From an uncultured Oscillospiraceae bacterium (lineage in GTDB: Bacteria > Bacillota > Clostridia > Oscillospirales > Oscillospiraceae), in contig CALXDM010000006.1 of the NCBI GenBank assembly GCA_944387065.1, forward strand, positions 1 through 64,000: DNA of 64,000 nucleotides, read 5' to 3'. The position numbers and the translations under genes are program-made. Below are positions 41,815-51,416 of this stretch, piece after piece. The notes beneath the pieces were generated by a model, which was not told the DNA's origin, did no database searches, and saw nothing but the letters and a program-made list of their open reading frames with translations. Positions within the stretch are counted from its first letter, which is position 1. Each line of letters starts with the position of its first letter.

Positions 41815-42393
41815 ATGCGCGTTTACTGGTGCGACCTGGCCCCGCTGCTGGCCCAGCCGGAGCGGTTGCTGGGCTGGTGCGGCGGCCAGGGCCTGTCCCT
41901 GGCCCCCTACCTGCGCCTGGACGACGCGGCCCGCCATCTGGCTGGGGCGCGGCTGCGCCGCCTGGCCGGGGCGGACGGCGTCCCGCCGGCCCGCCTCAGC
42001 ATTAGCCACTCAGGCACCCTGGTGGTGTGCGCCCGGGGCGCCGGCCCGCTGGGCATTGACACCGAGCAGGTGTGCCCGTCCGCCGGGCCCCTGCCCCTGT
42101 CCTTCCTCACCCACCAGGAGCGCCTCTGGCTGGACGGGCAGGCCCAGCCCAGCCTGGCCTTCCTGCGCCTGTGGACCCGGAAGGAGTGCCTGCTCAAGGC
42201 CGAGGGGGGCAGCCTGGCCGACCTGGCCAGCCTGCCCTGCCTGGTGGAGGGGGGCCTTCTGCTCCCCCGGGCCGGCGGGCTGCGCTTTCGGGAGCTTTCC
42301 ATCTTACCCGGGTATGTCACCAGCCTGTGCGCCCGAAAGGTTGCTCCGGTAGCGCTGCGCCCCCTGTCCCTGGACCAGGTATTCCCGCTCTGA
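41815..42393 (+). CDS. 4'-phosphopantetheinyl transferase, Sfp type
   Basis: 192 residues. The family motifs are in order: SISHSG (about 62-67), GIDTEQ (about 82-87, Mg ligands) and WTRKECLLKAEGG (about 121-133, WxxKEA-like). It moves phosphopantetheine from CoA to Ser of carrier proteins. Its divergent position next to an operon encoding an ACP makes that ACP its likely substrate. AAAGGAGG precedes the ATG at 41815; the TTG six bases earlier is less likely. It is somewhat short for the Sfp class. Confidence 0.88.
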   Translation: MRVYWCDLAPLLAQPERLLGWCGGQGLSLAPYLRLDDAARHLAGARLRRLAGADGVPPARLSISHSGTLVVCARGAGPLGIDTEQVCPSAGPLPLSFLTHQERLWLDGQAQPSLAFLRLWTRKECLLKAEGGSLADLASLPCLVEGGLLLPRAGGLRFRELSILPGYVTSLCARKVAPVALRPLSLDQVFPL

Positions 42394-42476
42394 CGGGAAA
42401 AAGCCTTTCCTATGTTATCACATCGGCCCCTGGTCTGCAAGCAGAGAATTCCATTCGCCCCGAGGCGGGAGACGGC

Positions 42477-42508
42477 AAAGTCCGCCCCAAAGGTTTGGGG
42501 CGGACTTT
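42477..42508. terminator. Terminator between convergent genes
   Basis: AAAGTCCGCCCC and GGGGCGGACTTT, 12-bp perfect arms and an 8-base loop, with A/T ends on both strands. It lies 4 bp from the stop of the V-ATPase D gene. Confidence 0.8.
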
Positions 42509-42511
42509 GGC

Positions 42512-43132
42512 TTATTTCGGGCGGCGGTGGGCATTGTGCCGCTTGATGACTTTCAGGCGGACAAACTCCTCCCGCTCCTTCTCCTCCAGCGCCTCGGTGA
42601 TGGAGCGGATGGTGTCCTCCAGGCCGGGGATCACCACGTTTTTTAGCGCGTTTGCCCGCTTCTGGGCCTTCTTGATGGCCTCCGCCAGGCGATAGATGGA
42701 GGTCTCGATCTCCGCCATCCTGCGCACCAGCACCTTCACCTTGGCAAACTCGATGTAGGCCCGGTCAAAGGCGGCATTGGTGTAGGCAAACCCATAGGTG
42801 GGCTTTGGGGGAGGGGGATCCCCGGGGATGTGGGGCAGCTCCACCCCCATCACAGAGCGCCAGCGGATGTCCAGGCTGTTGTCAGGGGCCACCCCCTCGG
42901 CGATGCGACCGCACAGCCCCAGCTCCATGTTGGCCCGGGCCAGAGCGGCGTAAGCGGCGTGGAACACCTGGTCAATCTCCCCCTGTACGGCGGAGGCGTC
43001 CTCCAGCAAGGTCATCATCTCCCGCACCAAGATGTTCCGCTTCCGGTCCATCAGCTCGTAGCCCGCCCGGGCCAGCGCCCTGGAGCGCTGGGCTGCCATC
43101 AGGTTGCCCTTTGTGGGGGTTGCCGCGGCCAT
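42512..43132 (-). CDS. V-type ATPase subunit D (central stalk)
   Basis: 206 residues. It starts with the D-subunit phrase PTKGNLMAAQRSRALARAGYELMDRKR and ends in a long helix (ALEEKEREEFVRLKVIK); both ends form the rotor coiled coil. A Pro-rich middle loop (GDPPPPKPTYGF) is family-typical. It couples ATP hydrolysis in the A3B3 head to the membrane ring. Last gene of the operon; AAAGGAGGTGG precedes the ATG. Confidence 0.93.
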   Translation of the reverse strand: MAAATPTKGNLMAAQRSRALARAGYELMDRKRNILVREMMTLLEDASAVQGEIDQVFHAAYAALARANMELGLCGRIAEGVAPDNSLDIRWRSVMGVELPHIPGDPPPPKPTYGFAYTNAAFDRAYIEFAKVKVLVRRMAEIETSIYRLAEAIKKAQKRANALKNVVIPGLEDTIRSITEALEEKEREEFVRLKVIKRHNAHRRPK

Positions 43133-43220
43133 AGGGCCACCTCCTTTCCTTTCTCGGGCGAGGGTGCATCCCGCCCTGCTGGAAATGCCACTCTATCGGG
43201 CATGAACGCCCAGGGGATTG

Positions 43221-44630
43221 TCACACCCCCGGCCCCTCGGCGGCCAGAGCCTCAAAGGCGCCCTCCCGGTAGTGAGCCTCCAGCTCCTGGTCGGACACCC
43301 GATCCAGCTCCCCCCGGGGCAGGATGGACAGCAGGGTCCAGCCCAGATCCAAGGTCTGCTCCAGGCTCCGGTCCTCCTGCTGGCCCTGGCGAACGAAGTA
43401 CTGCTCAAAGGCCCGGCCAAACGTCAGGTACCGCTTGTCCAGGGGGGAGAGCTCCTCCTCCCCGATGACCGAGGCCAGGCTGCGGGCGTCCTGCACCTTG
43501 GAGTAGGAGGCAAACAGCTGGTTGGACACGGCGGGGTGGTCCTCCCGAGTGAACCCCTCCCCGATGCCGTCCTTCATCAGGCGGGACAGGGAGGACAGGA
43601 TGTTGACTGGGGGATATACCCCAGACTGATCCATGCCCCGGTCCAGCACGATCTGCCCCTCGGTGATATAGCCGGTCAGGTCGGGGATGGGGTGGGTGAT
43701 GTCGTCATTGGGCATGGTCAGGATGGGCACCTGGGTGACCGAGCCCGGCCGGCCGGCGATCATACCCGCCCGCTCGTACAGGGAAGCCAGGTCGGAATAC
43801 AGGTAGGCGGGGAACCCCTTCCGGGACGGGATCTCCCCCTTGGAGGAGGAGAACTCCCGCACCGCCTCGCAGTACGAGGTCATGTCCGTCATCACCACCA
43901 GCACATGATAGCCATGGGTGAAGGCCAGGTATTCCGCCGCGGTCAGGGCGCAGCGAGGGGTCAGGATGCGCTCCAGGATGGGGTCGGAGGCCAGGTTCAG
44001 GAACATGACCACCCGCTGCAACGCCCCTGCTTCCTCAAAGTTGCGGCGGAAGAACTCGGCCACGTCATGCTTCACCCCCATGGCGGCAAAGACGATGGCG
44101 AACTCCCCGTCGTCACCGGCCACCCGGGCCTGACGCACCATCTGGGCAGCCAGCTCGTTGTGGGCCATACCCGCCCCCGAGAAGATGGGCAGCTTCTGCC
44201 CCCGGATCAGGGTGGCGCAGCCGTCGATGGCGGAAACGCCGGTGTAGATGCAGCTTCTGGGATACTGGCGGCTGACCGGGTTGATGGCCGAACCGTTGAT
44301 GTCCCGCCGCTCGTCAGGGTAGAGCTCCCCCAGCCCGTCGATGGGGCGGCCTGCCCCGTCAAACACCCGGCCCAGCATCTCCTTGGACAGGGGGATGTCC
44401 ATGGGCCGGCCGGTGAAGTGGGTGCGGGTGTTCTCCAGCGAGACCCCCCGTGTGCCCTCAAAGACCTGGAGCACCGCCCGGTCCCCCTCCAGGAGGATCA
44501 CCCGGCCATAGCGGCGCGTGCCGTTGTACATGGTCAGCTCGGCCAGCTCGTCATACCCCACGCCGGACACCCCCTCCAGCACCACCAGGGAGCCGTTCAG
44601 ACCGGACAGGCCGGTATATTCCAATCTCAT
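43221..44630 (-). CDS. V-type ATPase subunit B (non-catalytic)
   Basis: 469 residues. It has the beta-barrel start [18 protein letters not shown] and the nucleotide-domain phrases [21 protein letters not shown] (no P-loop, as expected for B), [14 protein letters not shown], and [21 protein letters not shown] near the C-terminus. It alternates with A subunits in the head. The start lies 9 bp after the A-gene stop, with GAGGTGA ahead of it. Confidence 0.96.
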   Translation of the reverse strand: MRLEYTGLSGLNGSLVVLEGVSGVGYDELAELTMYNGTRRYGRVILLEGDRAVLQVFEGTRGVSLENTRTHFTGRPMDIPLSKEMLGRVFDGAGRPIDGLGELYPDERRDINGSAINPVSRQYPRSCIYTGVSAIDGCATLIRGQKLPIFSGAGMAHNELAAQMVRQARVAGDDGEFAIVFAAMGVKHDVAEFFRRNFEEAGALQRVVMFLNLASDPILERILTPRCALTAAEYLAFTHGYHVLVVMTDMTSYCEAVREFSSSKGEIPSRKGFPAYLYSDLASLYERAGMIAGRPGSVTQVPILTMPNDDITHPIPDLTGYITEGQIVLDRGMDQSGVYPPVNILSSLSRLMKDGIGEGFTREDHPAVSNQLFASYSKVQDARSLASVIGEEELSPLDKRYLTFGRAFEQYFVRQGQQEDRSLEQTLDLGWTLLSILPRGELDRVSDQELEAHYREGAFEALAAEGPGV

Positions 44631-44639
44631 GCCATCACC

Positions 44640-46403
44640 TCAGCTGTTGGCGGCGTTGACCTTGGCCAGGGCCGCGTCGATCTCCCGCTCATACCGGTCA
44701 AAGCCGGACAGGTCGTCGTTGGGCAGCTCGTACTTCATCCTCACCAGCTGGTCGAACACGCCGGTGGCGGTGAACTGGGACAGGGGCACCGCCTGGTCCA
44801 CCGCCGCCTTCACCCCATCGTACAGCCGCAGGATGACCTGCATCATCCGCAGCTGCTTGGACAGGGGGACATAGGTGTCCACCGGATGGTAGGCGTTCTG
44901 CTGCAGAAAGCCCAGGCGGATCACCCGGGCGATCTCCATGGTGAGCTTCTGGTCCTCGGGCAGGATGTCCGCGCCGATGAGCTTGACGATCTCCATCAGC
45001 TGGCTCTCCTCCCGCAGCAGGTTGGCGATGCGCTGGCGGCACTTGTCAAACTCGGGGGAGATGTGCTCCCGGTACCAGCCCCTCAGCTCCCCGGCATACT
45101 CCGAATAGGAATTCATCCAATGGATGGAGGGGAAGTGGCGGGCATAGGCCAGGGTCCGGTCCAGGGCCCAGAAACAGCGGATGAACCGCTTGGTGTTCTG
45201 GGTGACCGGCTCGGAGAAATCGCCCCCCTGGGGGGAGACCGCCCCGATCACCGTGACCGACCCCTCCCGGCCCTCCAGGGTCTGGACATAGCCGGCCCGC
45301 TCGTAAAACTCAGCCAGGCGGGAGGCCAGGTAGGCGGGGAAGCCCTCCTCGGCGGGCATCTCCTCCAGCCGCCCGGAGATCTCCCGCAAAGCCTCGGCCC
45401 AACGGGAGGTGGAGTCGGCCATCAGGGCCACATGGTAGCCCATGTCCCGGTAGTACTCGGCGATGGTCATCCCCGTGTACACCGACGCCTCCCGGGCGGC
45501 CACCGGCATATTGGAGGTGTTGGCGATGAGCACCGTACGGTTCATCAGGGGCAGTCCGCTGCGGGGGTCCTTCAGTTCGGAAAACTCCTCCAGGGCCTGG
45601 GTCATCTCATTGCCCCGCTCGCCGCAGCCCAGGTAGACGATGATGTCCGCGTCCGACCACTTGGCCAGCTGGTGCTGGGTCATGGTTTTCCCCGCGCCAA
45701 AGGGGCCTGGGATGGCGGCCGCGCCCCCTTTGCCGATGGGGAAGAGGGTGTCAATGATCCGCTGCCCGGTGACCAGGGGCTGGGTGATGGGCAGGCGGCG
45801 GCGGATGGGCCGAGCCCCCCGGATGGGGCACCGGGCGGCCAGCCCCAGCTGGGTCACGCCGCCCCGCTGGTCGGTGACCTCCACCAGCACATCCTCCACC
45901 GCATAGGCCCCCGGCGGCGCCACCTTGGTCACCGTGCCCTTCACCCCGGCGGGCACCAGGCAGCGGTGGACGATGGCGGCGGTCTCCTGGCACTGGGCGT
46001 ACAGGTCGCCGGGGGCGACCTCGTCTCCCTGCTTCACCGCCAGGGTGGTCTCCCACCGGCGGGTCCCGTCCAGGGTGGGCAGGTTGATCCCCCGGCCCAG
46101 GAATGGGCCGGAGGCACCCTCCAGCGCCCGCAGGGGGCGGCCGATGCCGTCGAAGATGTTGCCCAGCAGCCCCGGCCCCAGCAGCAGGGACATGGGCGCG
46201 CCCGTCCCTCGCACCGGCTGGCCAGGGGCCAGGCCGGCGGTGTCCTCGTAGACCTGCACCGTGGTCAGCCCGTCCTCCACGCCCACCACCTCTCCGATGA
46301 GCGCCTCCGGCCCGACGTGCACCATGTCCATCATGGCCAGCCCCCGGCCGCCGCGCACCTTCACCACTGGGCCGTTGACGCTGTAAATCTGATCCTCAGC
46401 CAT
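44640..46403 (-). CDS. V-type ATPase catalytic subunit A
   Basis: 587 residues. The catalytic P-loop GPFGAGKT (about 229-236), GCGERGNEMT, LMADSTSRWAEALREISGRL, and the long non-homologous insertion typical of A subunits are all present. It hydrolyses ATP in the head complex (or synthesises it if run in reverse). The ATG at 46403 (MAEDQIYS) follows GAGGGGG and matches family starts better than the GTG at 46421. Confidence 0.97.
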   Translation of the reverse strand: MAEDQIYSVNGPVVKVRGGRGLAMMDMVHVGPEALIGEVVGVEDGLTTVQVYEDTAGLAPGQPVRGTGAPMSLLLGPGLLGNIFDGIGRPLRALEGASGPFLGRGINLPTLDGTRRWETTLAVKQGDEVAPGDLYAQCQETAAIVHRCLVPAGVKGTVTKVAPPGAYAVEDVLVEVTDQRGGVTQLGLAARCPIRGARPIRRRLPITQPLVTGQRIIDTLFPIGKGGAAAIPGPFGAGKTMTQHQLAKWSDADIIVYLGCGERGNEMTQALEEFSELKDPRSGLPLMNRTVLIANTSNMPVAAREASVYTGMTIAEYYRDMGYHVALMADSTSRWAEALREISGRLEEMPAEEGFPAYLASRLAEFYERAGYVQTLEGREGSVTVIGAVSPQGGDFSEPVTQNTKRFIRCFWALDRTLAYARHFPSIHWMNSYSEYAGELRGWYREHISPEFDKCRQRIANLLREESQLMEIVKLIGADILPEDQKLTMEIARVIRLGFLQQNAYHPVDTYVPLSKQLRMMQVILRLYDGVKAAVDQAVPLSQFTATGVFDQLVRMKYELPNDDLSGFDRYEREIDAALAKVNAANS

Positions 46404-46417
46404 GGCCGGTCGCCCCC

Positions 46418-47029
46418 TCACAGTTCATCATCAGAAATGGACAGCCCAAAGGACTCGGCAAAGTGGCTGACCAGCTCCTCCAGCCGGTTGTCGAAGGAGC
46501 AGTCCACCCGCAGCCCCAGCTCCGGGCAGCGCAGGGCCAGCCCCCCCAGGGAAAAGGAGCCCTCCTGGCAGTCCACCTCCACCGGGGCGATGGACTGGGC
46601 CAACCGCTCCAGCAGGGGCAGGTCCTCCCGGCGCAGGCGCAGGGACACCCGCTTGGCCCCGGGCAGCTGCCGCATGGCGGCGGCCAACAGCTCTTCCAGA
46701 TGCTCGGGATATTCAGGGGAGGCCGTATACTGAGCGATGCGGGCGCGCACCTGGTCAAAGACCTCCTGGCTGATCTGCTTGCGGCGCAGGTAGATCTTCC
46801 GCTTGCCCTCCATCAGGTGCTGGGACACCTCCCGGCCCGCCTCCGCCCGGATCCGGGCCGCCTCCCGGTCATAGTAGCTCCGGGCGGCCTCTTGGGCCTC
46901 CTCCCAGACCTGCCCCAGGGTCTTGGCCCGAGTTTCCGCCATCTGCGCCCGCAGCGCGTCCCGCTGCCGGGCTGCGCTGCGGGTCACTGCGTCGGTGAAG
47001 TGGAGCAGTTTCTCCATCTGTTGCTGCAT
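46418..47029 (-). CDS. V-type ATPase subunit E (peripheral stalk)
   Basis: 203 residues. The N-terminal half is a long charged helix (about 1-100) and the C-terminal half a small alpha/beta domain containing VEVDCQEGSFSLGGLAL and the final NRLEELVSHFAESFGL phrase. With the G/H-like subunit it forms the stator stalk. The ATG at 47029 is preferred over the TTG six bases earlier. Its 3' end overlaps the alternative GTG start region of the A gene. Confidence 0.85.
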   Translation of the reverse strand: MQQQMEKLLHFTDAVTRSAARQRDALRAQMAETRAKTLGQVWEEAQEAARSYYDREAARIRAEAGREVSQHLMEGKRKIYLRRKQISQEVFDQVRARIAQYTASPEYPEHLEELLAAAMRQLPGAKRVSLRLRREDLPLLERLAQSIAPVEVDCQEGSFSLGGLALRCPELGLRVDCSFDNRLEELVSHFAESFGLSISDDEL

Positions 47030-47060
47030 CGACAAGACCTCCTTTTCCCCATCCCGGCCG

Positions 47061-47366
47061 TCACAGTTTCACCCCGATGGCCTCCCGGATGTATTTCGTG
47101 ATGGAGTCCCGGGCCCGCACCCCCTGCCGGTCTGGGATCTCCACCACCAGCGGGGCGCCCCCCTCCATCTTCCGGGGGGCCAGCTGGTCGGCGCACTGCT
47201 CGGCCAGGCGCTCAGTGACCAGCAGGATCCCAATGGTGGGGTCAGCCAGGGCCTGGGCCAGGGCGGCCCGGGCCTGGTCAGGGCTACGCACCACCACGCC
47301 CTCGATCCCCGCCAGGCGCAGCCCCACCTGGGTGTCGGTGTTATCCGAGATCACGAAGTAGCGCAT
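47061..47366 (-). CDS. V-type ATPase subunit F
   Basis: 101 residues. Family phrases: YFVISDNTDTQVGLRLAGI at the N-terminus, IGILLVTERLAEQ in the middle and the C-terminal helix IRE. F joins D in the central shaft. Its start overlaps the end of the K gene closely (K stop at 47368), with no good ribosome binding site, so coupling is likely. Confidence 0.93.
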   Translation of the reverse strand: MRYFVISDNTDTQVGLRLAGIEGVVVRSPDQARAALAQALADPTIGILLVTERLAEQCADQLAPRKMEGGAPLVVEIPDRQGVRARDSITKYIREAIGVKL

Positions 47367-47367
47367 T

Positions 47368-47817
<450 letters not shown>

Positions 47818-47836
47818 CTATAATGCCTCCACCCGC

Positions 47837-49735
47837 TCAGTTCAGCTTGGCGGAGTAGTCTACCGTCTTTGGCTGGAACTGCCGGCCGCCGTCCTGATAG
47901 AACCGGCCAAACAGCTCGTAGAACTCCAGCCTCAGTACCTGGATGCACACCATCACGCTCTCCAGGCCCATGACGAACAGGTTGCCCAGCACCAGCACCG
48001 CCACGTTGCCTGACCCGGCCAGGGCGTGGACCACCAGCATCAGGGCCACGTGGGTGATGGCGTAGGCCCCCACCCGCAGGAAGGACAGGGTGTTGGTGAG
48101 GAAGGACAGCAGGGTTTCAAACAGCTCAAAAAATCCGCCCACCAGCAGCCCGCCCACCGACTCCGGCCGCCAGTCCGCCCGGCCCGCCGCCCGCTTGGAC
48201 AGCGGCTCTCGGAAGAGCATCACCACCAGGGGCAGCACCAGTACCGGTAGGACGTACCAGACCCGAAACAGGTTGGCCACCCCCATCAGGGTGAGCACGG
48301 CGGCCAGGAGTAGCCCGAAGTAGAACACCATGCCCGCCACCCCGTTGGGGCCGAAGAAGATCTTGTCAAAGTCCCGCTGGCGCACCCCGTTGATGATGTT
48401 GAGCACCATGGCGTAGCCGATGAGGGCCGCCCCCAGCCCCAGACTGGCCAGCAGCAGGTAGAGCACGTTGCTCCCCTCCAGGATTTTGAAGCCGGGCAAG
48501 AGCTCCTCAAAGCCAAAGACTGAGCCGTACACCAGCCCAAAGGCCACGGAGGACACCCCGCAGCAGGCCAGGATCCGGCCCAGCCACATCTTCCGGCCCA
48601 GGGCCAGAAACAGCCCAAACAGGATCAGCAGGGCGCCCTGGCCCGCATCGCCAAACATGATGCCGAAAAACAGGCAGTAGGTGACGGCCATGAAGGCCGA
48701 GGGGTCCAGCTCCTGGTAGTTGGGCAGCCCGTACATGCGCAGGAAGGGGGCAAAGATCCGGCCCAGCGGCCCGTTCTTCAGCTTGGTGGGCGGGGTGAGC
48801 CCCGCGTCCTGGGCATCTTCCGTCACGTAGTCCAGGCCGCCGAAGGCCTCCACCCCGGCCAGGAAATCCGTCAGCTCCCGCTCGGGCACCCAGCCCATGA
48901 GGGAGAAGGTCTCCTCCGTCCGGGCCGCGTACCGGCGCACGTCCATCACCTGGTTCTCCCGGCGCAGCCAGGCCCGCAGACCCAGCAGGCGTTCCCCCTC
49001 CCGCTGGGCCAGGTCCTGGGCCTGGCCCTGCAGGTCGGCCAAGCGACTCTCATCGTCCTGGGCCTGGCTGGCCAAGGTCTGGATGGCCTGGCGCGCGGTG
49101 CCGTTGACCTGGTCGCCCAGCTCCACGGGGACAAAGTGCATGGAGGCAAACAGCGCCGCCACCACCTCCGCCCGGTCCCGCAGGGCAAAGTAACAGCCGT
49201 ACATCTGGTCCCCGTCGGCCTGGGTGGGGAAGAAGAAGCAGTCCTCCCGCTTCTCCATGGCCGGCCGGAAGGACTGATAGCTCTCCAGGGGCATATGGCC
49301 GAAGCAAAAGACCAGGTGGCGCAGCTGCCGCAGCTCGGACAGCTCCAGGGACAGCCCCGCCAGCTTCTCCAGCTGGCTGGCCGCCGACCGGTCGTCCACC
49401 GCCTCCTGCCGCAGCCGCTCCATCTGCCCCTCCATCTGATCCAGCTGCCGAGCCAGCCCGTCCAGGTACTCCTTCGCCCCCGGCAGGTCCATCCCCTCCG
49501 GGAACGGGCGATAGGCCGGGTCCAGCCCCAGCCGCTCCATCAGGCCGTCCGCCTGCCGCAGCAGGGGCGCCACCGGGTTGGCCGTGTCCACCGGCCGCAG
49601 CACCCGGTTATGCCGGCCGGCGGGGAGGGCGGCCTCCAGGTGGATCTGCCGGTCGACCACGCAGCTGCGGGCCACCTGGTCCAGGACCTCCACCGGGCCG
49701 GTGATGGTGACCAGTTTCATCGCTTGTACGGACAT
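47837..49735 (-). CDS. V-type ATPase subunit I (membrane stator)
   Basis: 632 residues. Residues 1-320 are cytoplasmic and largely helical (about 85-120 and 225-260). The C-terminal half has about eight membrane helices including [31 protein letters not shown]-type landmarks, seen as [18 protein letters not shown], and [18 protein letters not shown], which carries the half-channel Arg. It conducts ions against the K ring. GAGGAGGAG precedes the ATG. Confidence 0.95.
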   Translation of the reverse strand: [632 protein letters not shown]

Positions 49736-49759
49736 GAAACGCTCCTCCTCTCCGCCGGC

Positions 49760-50791
49760 TCACCCGTCCAAAACTTGTAACAGGGCCGGGTCCAAGGCCT
49801 GGTGGTACTTCACGCTCTCCACCGCGGACACCACCGCCCGCAGCTCCAGCTCCCGCAGGTTCAGATAGGCCACCGCGGTATACACCGACGGCTTGCCCAT
49901 CCGCAGCTGCCGCCGGCTGAGCCGATACAGCATCCCGTCATACCGGGCTTGCAGCTGCTCCGGCGCGGTCCCGCGAAAGACTGCGGCGTAAGGGGTCTGC
50001 TCGGCCAGCTCCAGCACCGCCTGGGGGTCTGGCGCGGCGCACATGGCCCGGATCTGCTCCGGCCCCACCTTATAGTGATAGGGCAGCAGCACGGGCAGGT
50101 AGTTGTCCTCCTGGGGGAAGTACTGCTTCATGCGCAGGATGTGCATGAGGTTGAGCAGGTCCACCTGGCTGCCCACCGTCTGCTCCAGCAGCCGCCGGGC
50201 GTCCCCCGCGTAGCGACGGGCAATCAGGCGCAGCAGGTGCCGGTAATACACCGACCACAGCAGCGCCTCCGTCACCCCGTAGTCGGGCAAGGGCTGCCCG
50301 GGGCGCAGGCGGTTGAGCGCGTCGTGGAAGATGCTGCCCCGGGCCGCGTCCACCAGGCCGGCAAAGTCTGTGCACCGGCGCAGCCCCTCCAGGTCCACCC
50401 GGGCCCGGGACACATAGCCCAGGGGCAGCTGCTCCGTCTCCCGGTACAGGCTGGCGTGCAGCCGCCGCAGCGCGGCCAGGATGCGCTCCAGCTCGGCCTG
50501 GCGCACCGGGGCGTCCATCAGCGCCCAGTCGTCCTGGGGCAGGAAGGCCATCAGCCCCAGCCCCTCCCGGCGTACCTGGCCCCGCAGGGCGTCCTCCAGC
50601 CTTTCCCGGGTGATCAGCCCCTCCTCCGCCAGGGACTGGGCCGCCGGGGCCCAGGCGGGCAGCTGGCCCAGCTGCGCCAGCACCTGCTCCACGCTGTCCA
50701 GCCGGGACACCCGTATCAGCTCCCCCCGGCGCAGCCGCCGGCCATACATCGCCCTGGCCTTGGCCGCCAGGGCCTCATACCGGGCGCTCAC
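49760..50791 (-). CDS. V-type ATPase subunit C (d-type)
   Basis: 343 residues, all helical. It has the family layout of repeated helical units with LWSVYYRHLLRLIARRYAGD and LLNLMHILRMKQYF (about 195-230). It caps the K ring and holds the central shaft. It starts at a GTG whose bases overlap the stop of the preceding gene (GTGA), indicating coupling. It lies before the I gene, an order differing from the Enterococcus ntp operon. Confidence 0.85.
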   Translation of the reverse strand: MSARYEALAAKARAMYGRRLRRGELIRVSRLDSVEQVLAQLGQLPAWAPAAQSLAEEGLITRERLEDALRGQVRREGLGLMAFLPQDDWALMDAPVRQAELERILAALRRLHASLYRETEQLPLGYVSRARVDLEGLRRCTDFAGLVDAARGSIFHDALNRLRPGQPLPDYGVTEALLWSVYYRHLLRLIARRYAGDARRLLEQTVGSQVDLLNLMHILRMKQYFPQEDNYLPVLLPYHYKVGPEQIRAMCAAPDPQAVLELAEQTPYAAVFRGTAPEQLQARYDGMLYRLSRRQLRMGKPSVYTAVAYLNLRELELRAVVSAVESVKYHQALDPALLQVLDG

Positions 50792-51108
50792 GGGATGTCC
50801 ACCGTCTGCCGGAACAGGGTGTCCACCCAGTTGTCCCCGTACCGGACATAGGCCCGCTCCATCCTGGCGCTGGCCTCGGCCAGGCGGGTCTGCTGGGCGG
50901 CGATGGCCCGCTCCTTCTTGTCCTGCTCCTCCAGGCGCAGCTTGTCCAGCCGCTCTTGGGCCCGGGCCATCAGGCCTTCCCGGATCTGCCGGCCCTCCGC
51001 CTCCAGCCGGCTGTCCAGCCCCTCCAGCTCCTCCTGGGCCCCGTCGGCGATCAGCCGGGCGGCCCGCTCCGCCTCCAGAATGCGGTCAATCAGCGCCGAG
51101 TCCTCCAT
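50788..51108 (-). CDS. V-type ATPase subunit G/H-like coiled coil
   Basis: 106 residues, almost entirely one charged helix (IDRILEAERAARLIADGAQ and ERLDKLRLEEQDKKERAIA), matching the size and composition of the peripheral-stalk partner of subunit E. First gene of the nine-gene operon; the ATG at 51108 is seven bases after a GGGGG motif. The longer upstream frame passes through the promoter and is rejected. Confidence 0.75.
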   Translation of the reverse strand: MEDSALIDRILEAERAARLIADGAQEELEGLDSRLEAEGRQIREGLMARAQERLDKLRLEEQDKKERAIAAQQTRLAEASARMERAYVRYGDNWVDTLFRQTVDIP

Positions 51109-51159
51109 AGCAACGCCCCCTCTTGGCCCAGGCCGATCCCCCGAGCCCATTTCCCCGTC

Positions 51160-51188
51160 ATTGTACCACCCCGGCGTCGAAATGGAAA
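51160..51188 (-). promoter_or_regulatory. Promoter of the V-ATPase operon
   Basis: -35 TTTCCA (51183-51188), 17 bp, -10 TACAAT (51160-51165), about 50 bp before the first ATG. No gene lies between here and the divergent promoter at 51271. Confidence 0.55.
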
Positions 51189-51270
51189 CCGCAATTTCCA
51201 CAAACATTTGACCCCAGTCGGCCAAAAAGTACACCGTTTGCGAGAATCGCACCCCCACCGGAATGGGGGA

Positions 51271-51318
51271 TTGCCATCTTTTCCGGGCCGGTATATAATA
51301 CAATTATGCATACAATTA
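51271..51318 (+). promoter_or_regulatory. Promoter of the Lrp-type gene with 9-bp direct repeats
   Basis: -35 TTGCCA (51271-51276), 17 bp, -10 TATAAT (51294-51299). ATACAATTA occurs twice (51298-51306 and 51310-51318), 12 bp apart, over the expected transcription start. Position suggests autoregulation by the Lrp-like protein. Confidence 0.6.
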
Positions 51319-51416
51319 CACTGGAGAATTCCTGACGCGTCCGGCCCAGCGGCGCTCCGCCCGCCGTACGCGCCAGTTCCCAGAGGGCTCTGCCCATTTT
51401 GCAAGGAGGAACTGCT

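Noticed and set aside
40190..42352. A 720-codon plus-strand open frame
   Set aside because: Antisense to the MBOAT gene and then out of frame with the phosphopantetheinyl transferase. No domain pattern and no ribosome binding site.
43218..46733. A 1171-codon plus-strand open frame
   Set aside because: It is antisense to V-ATPase B, A and E genes, which have clear motifs. It is a by-product of GC-rich third positions; its product is a low-complexity His/Gly/Gln-rich sequence.
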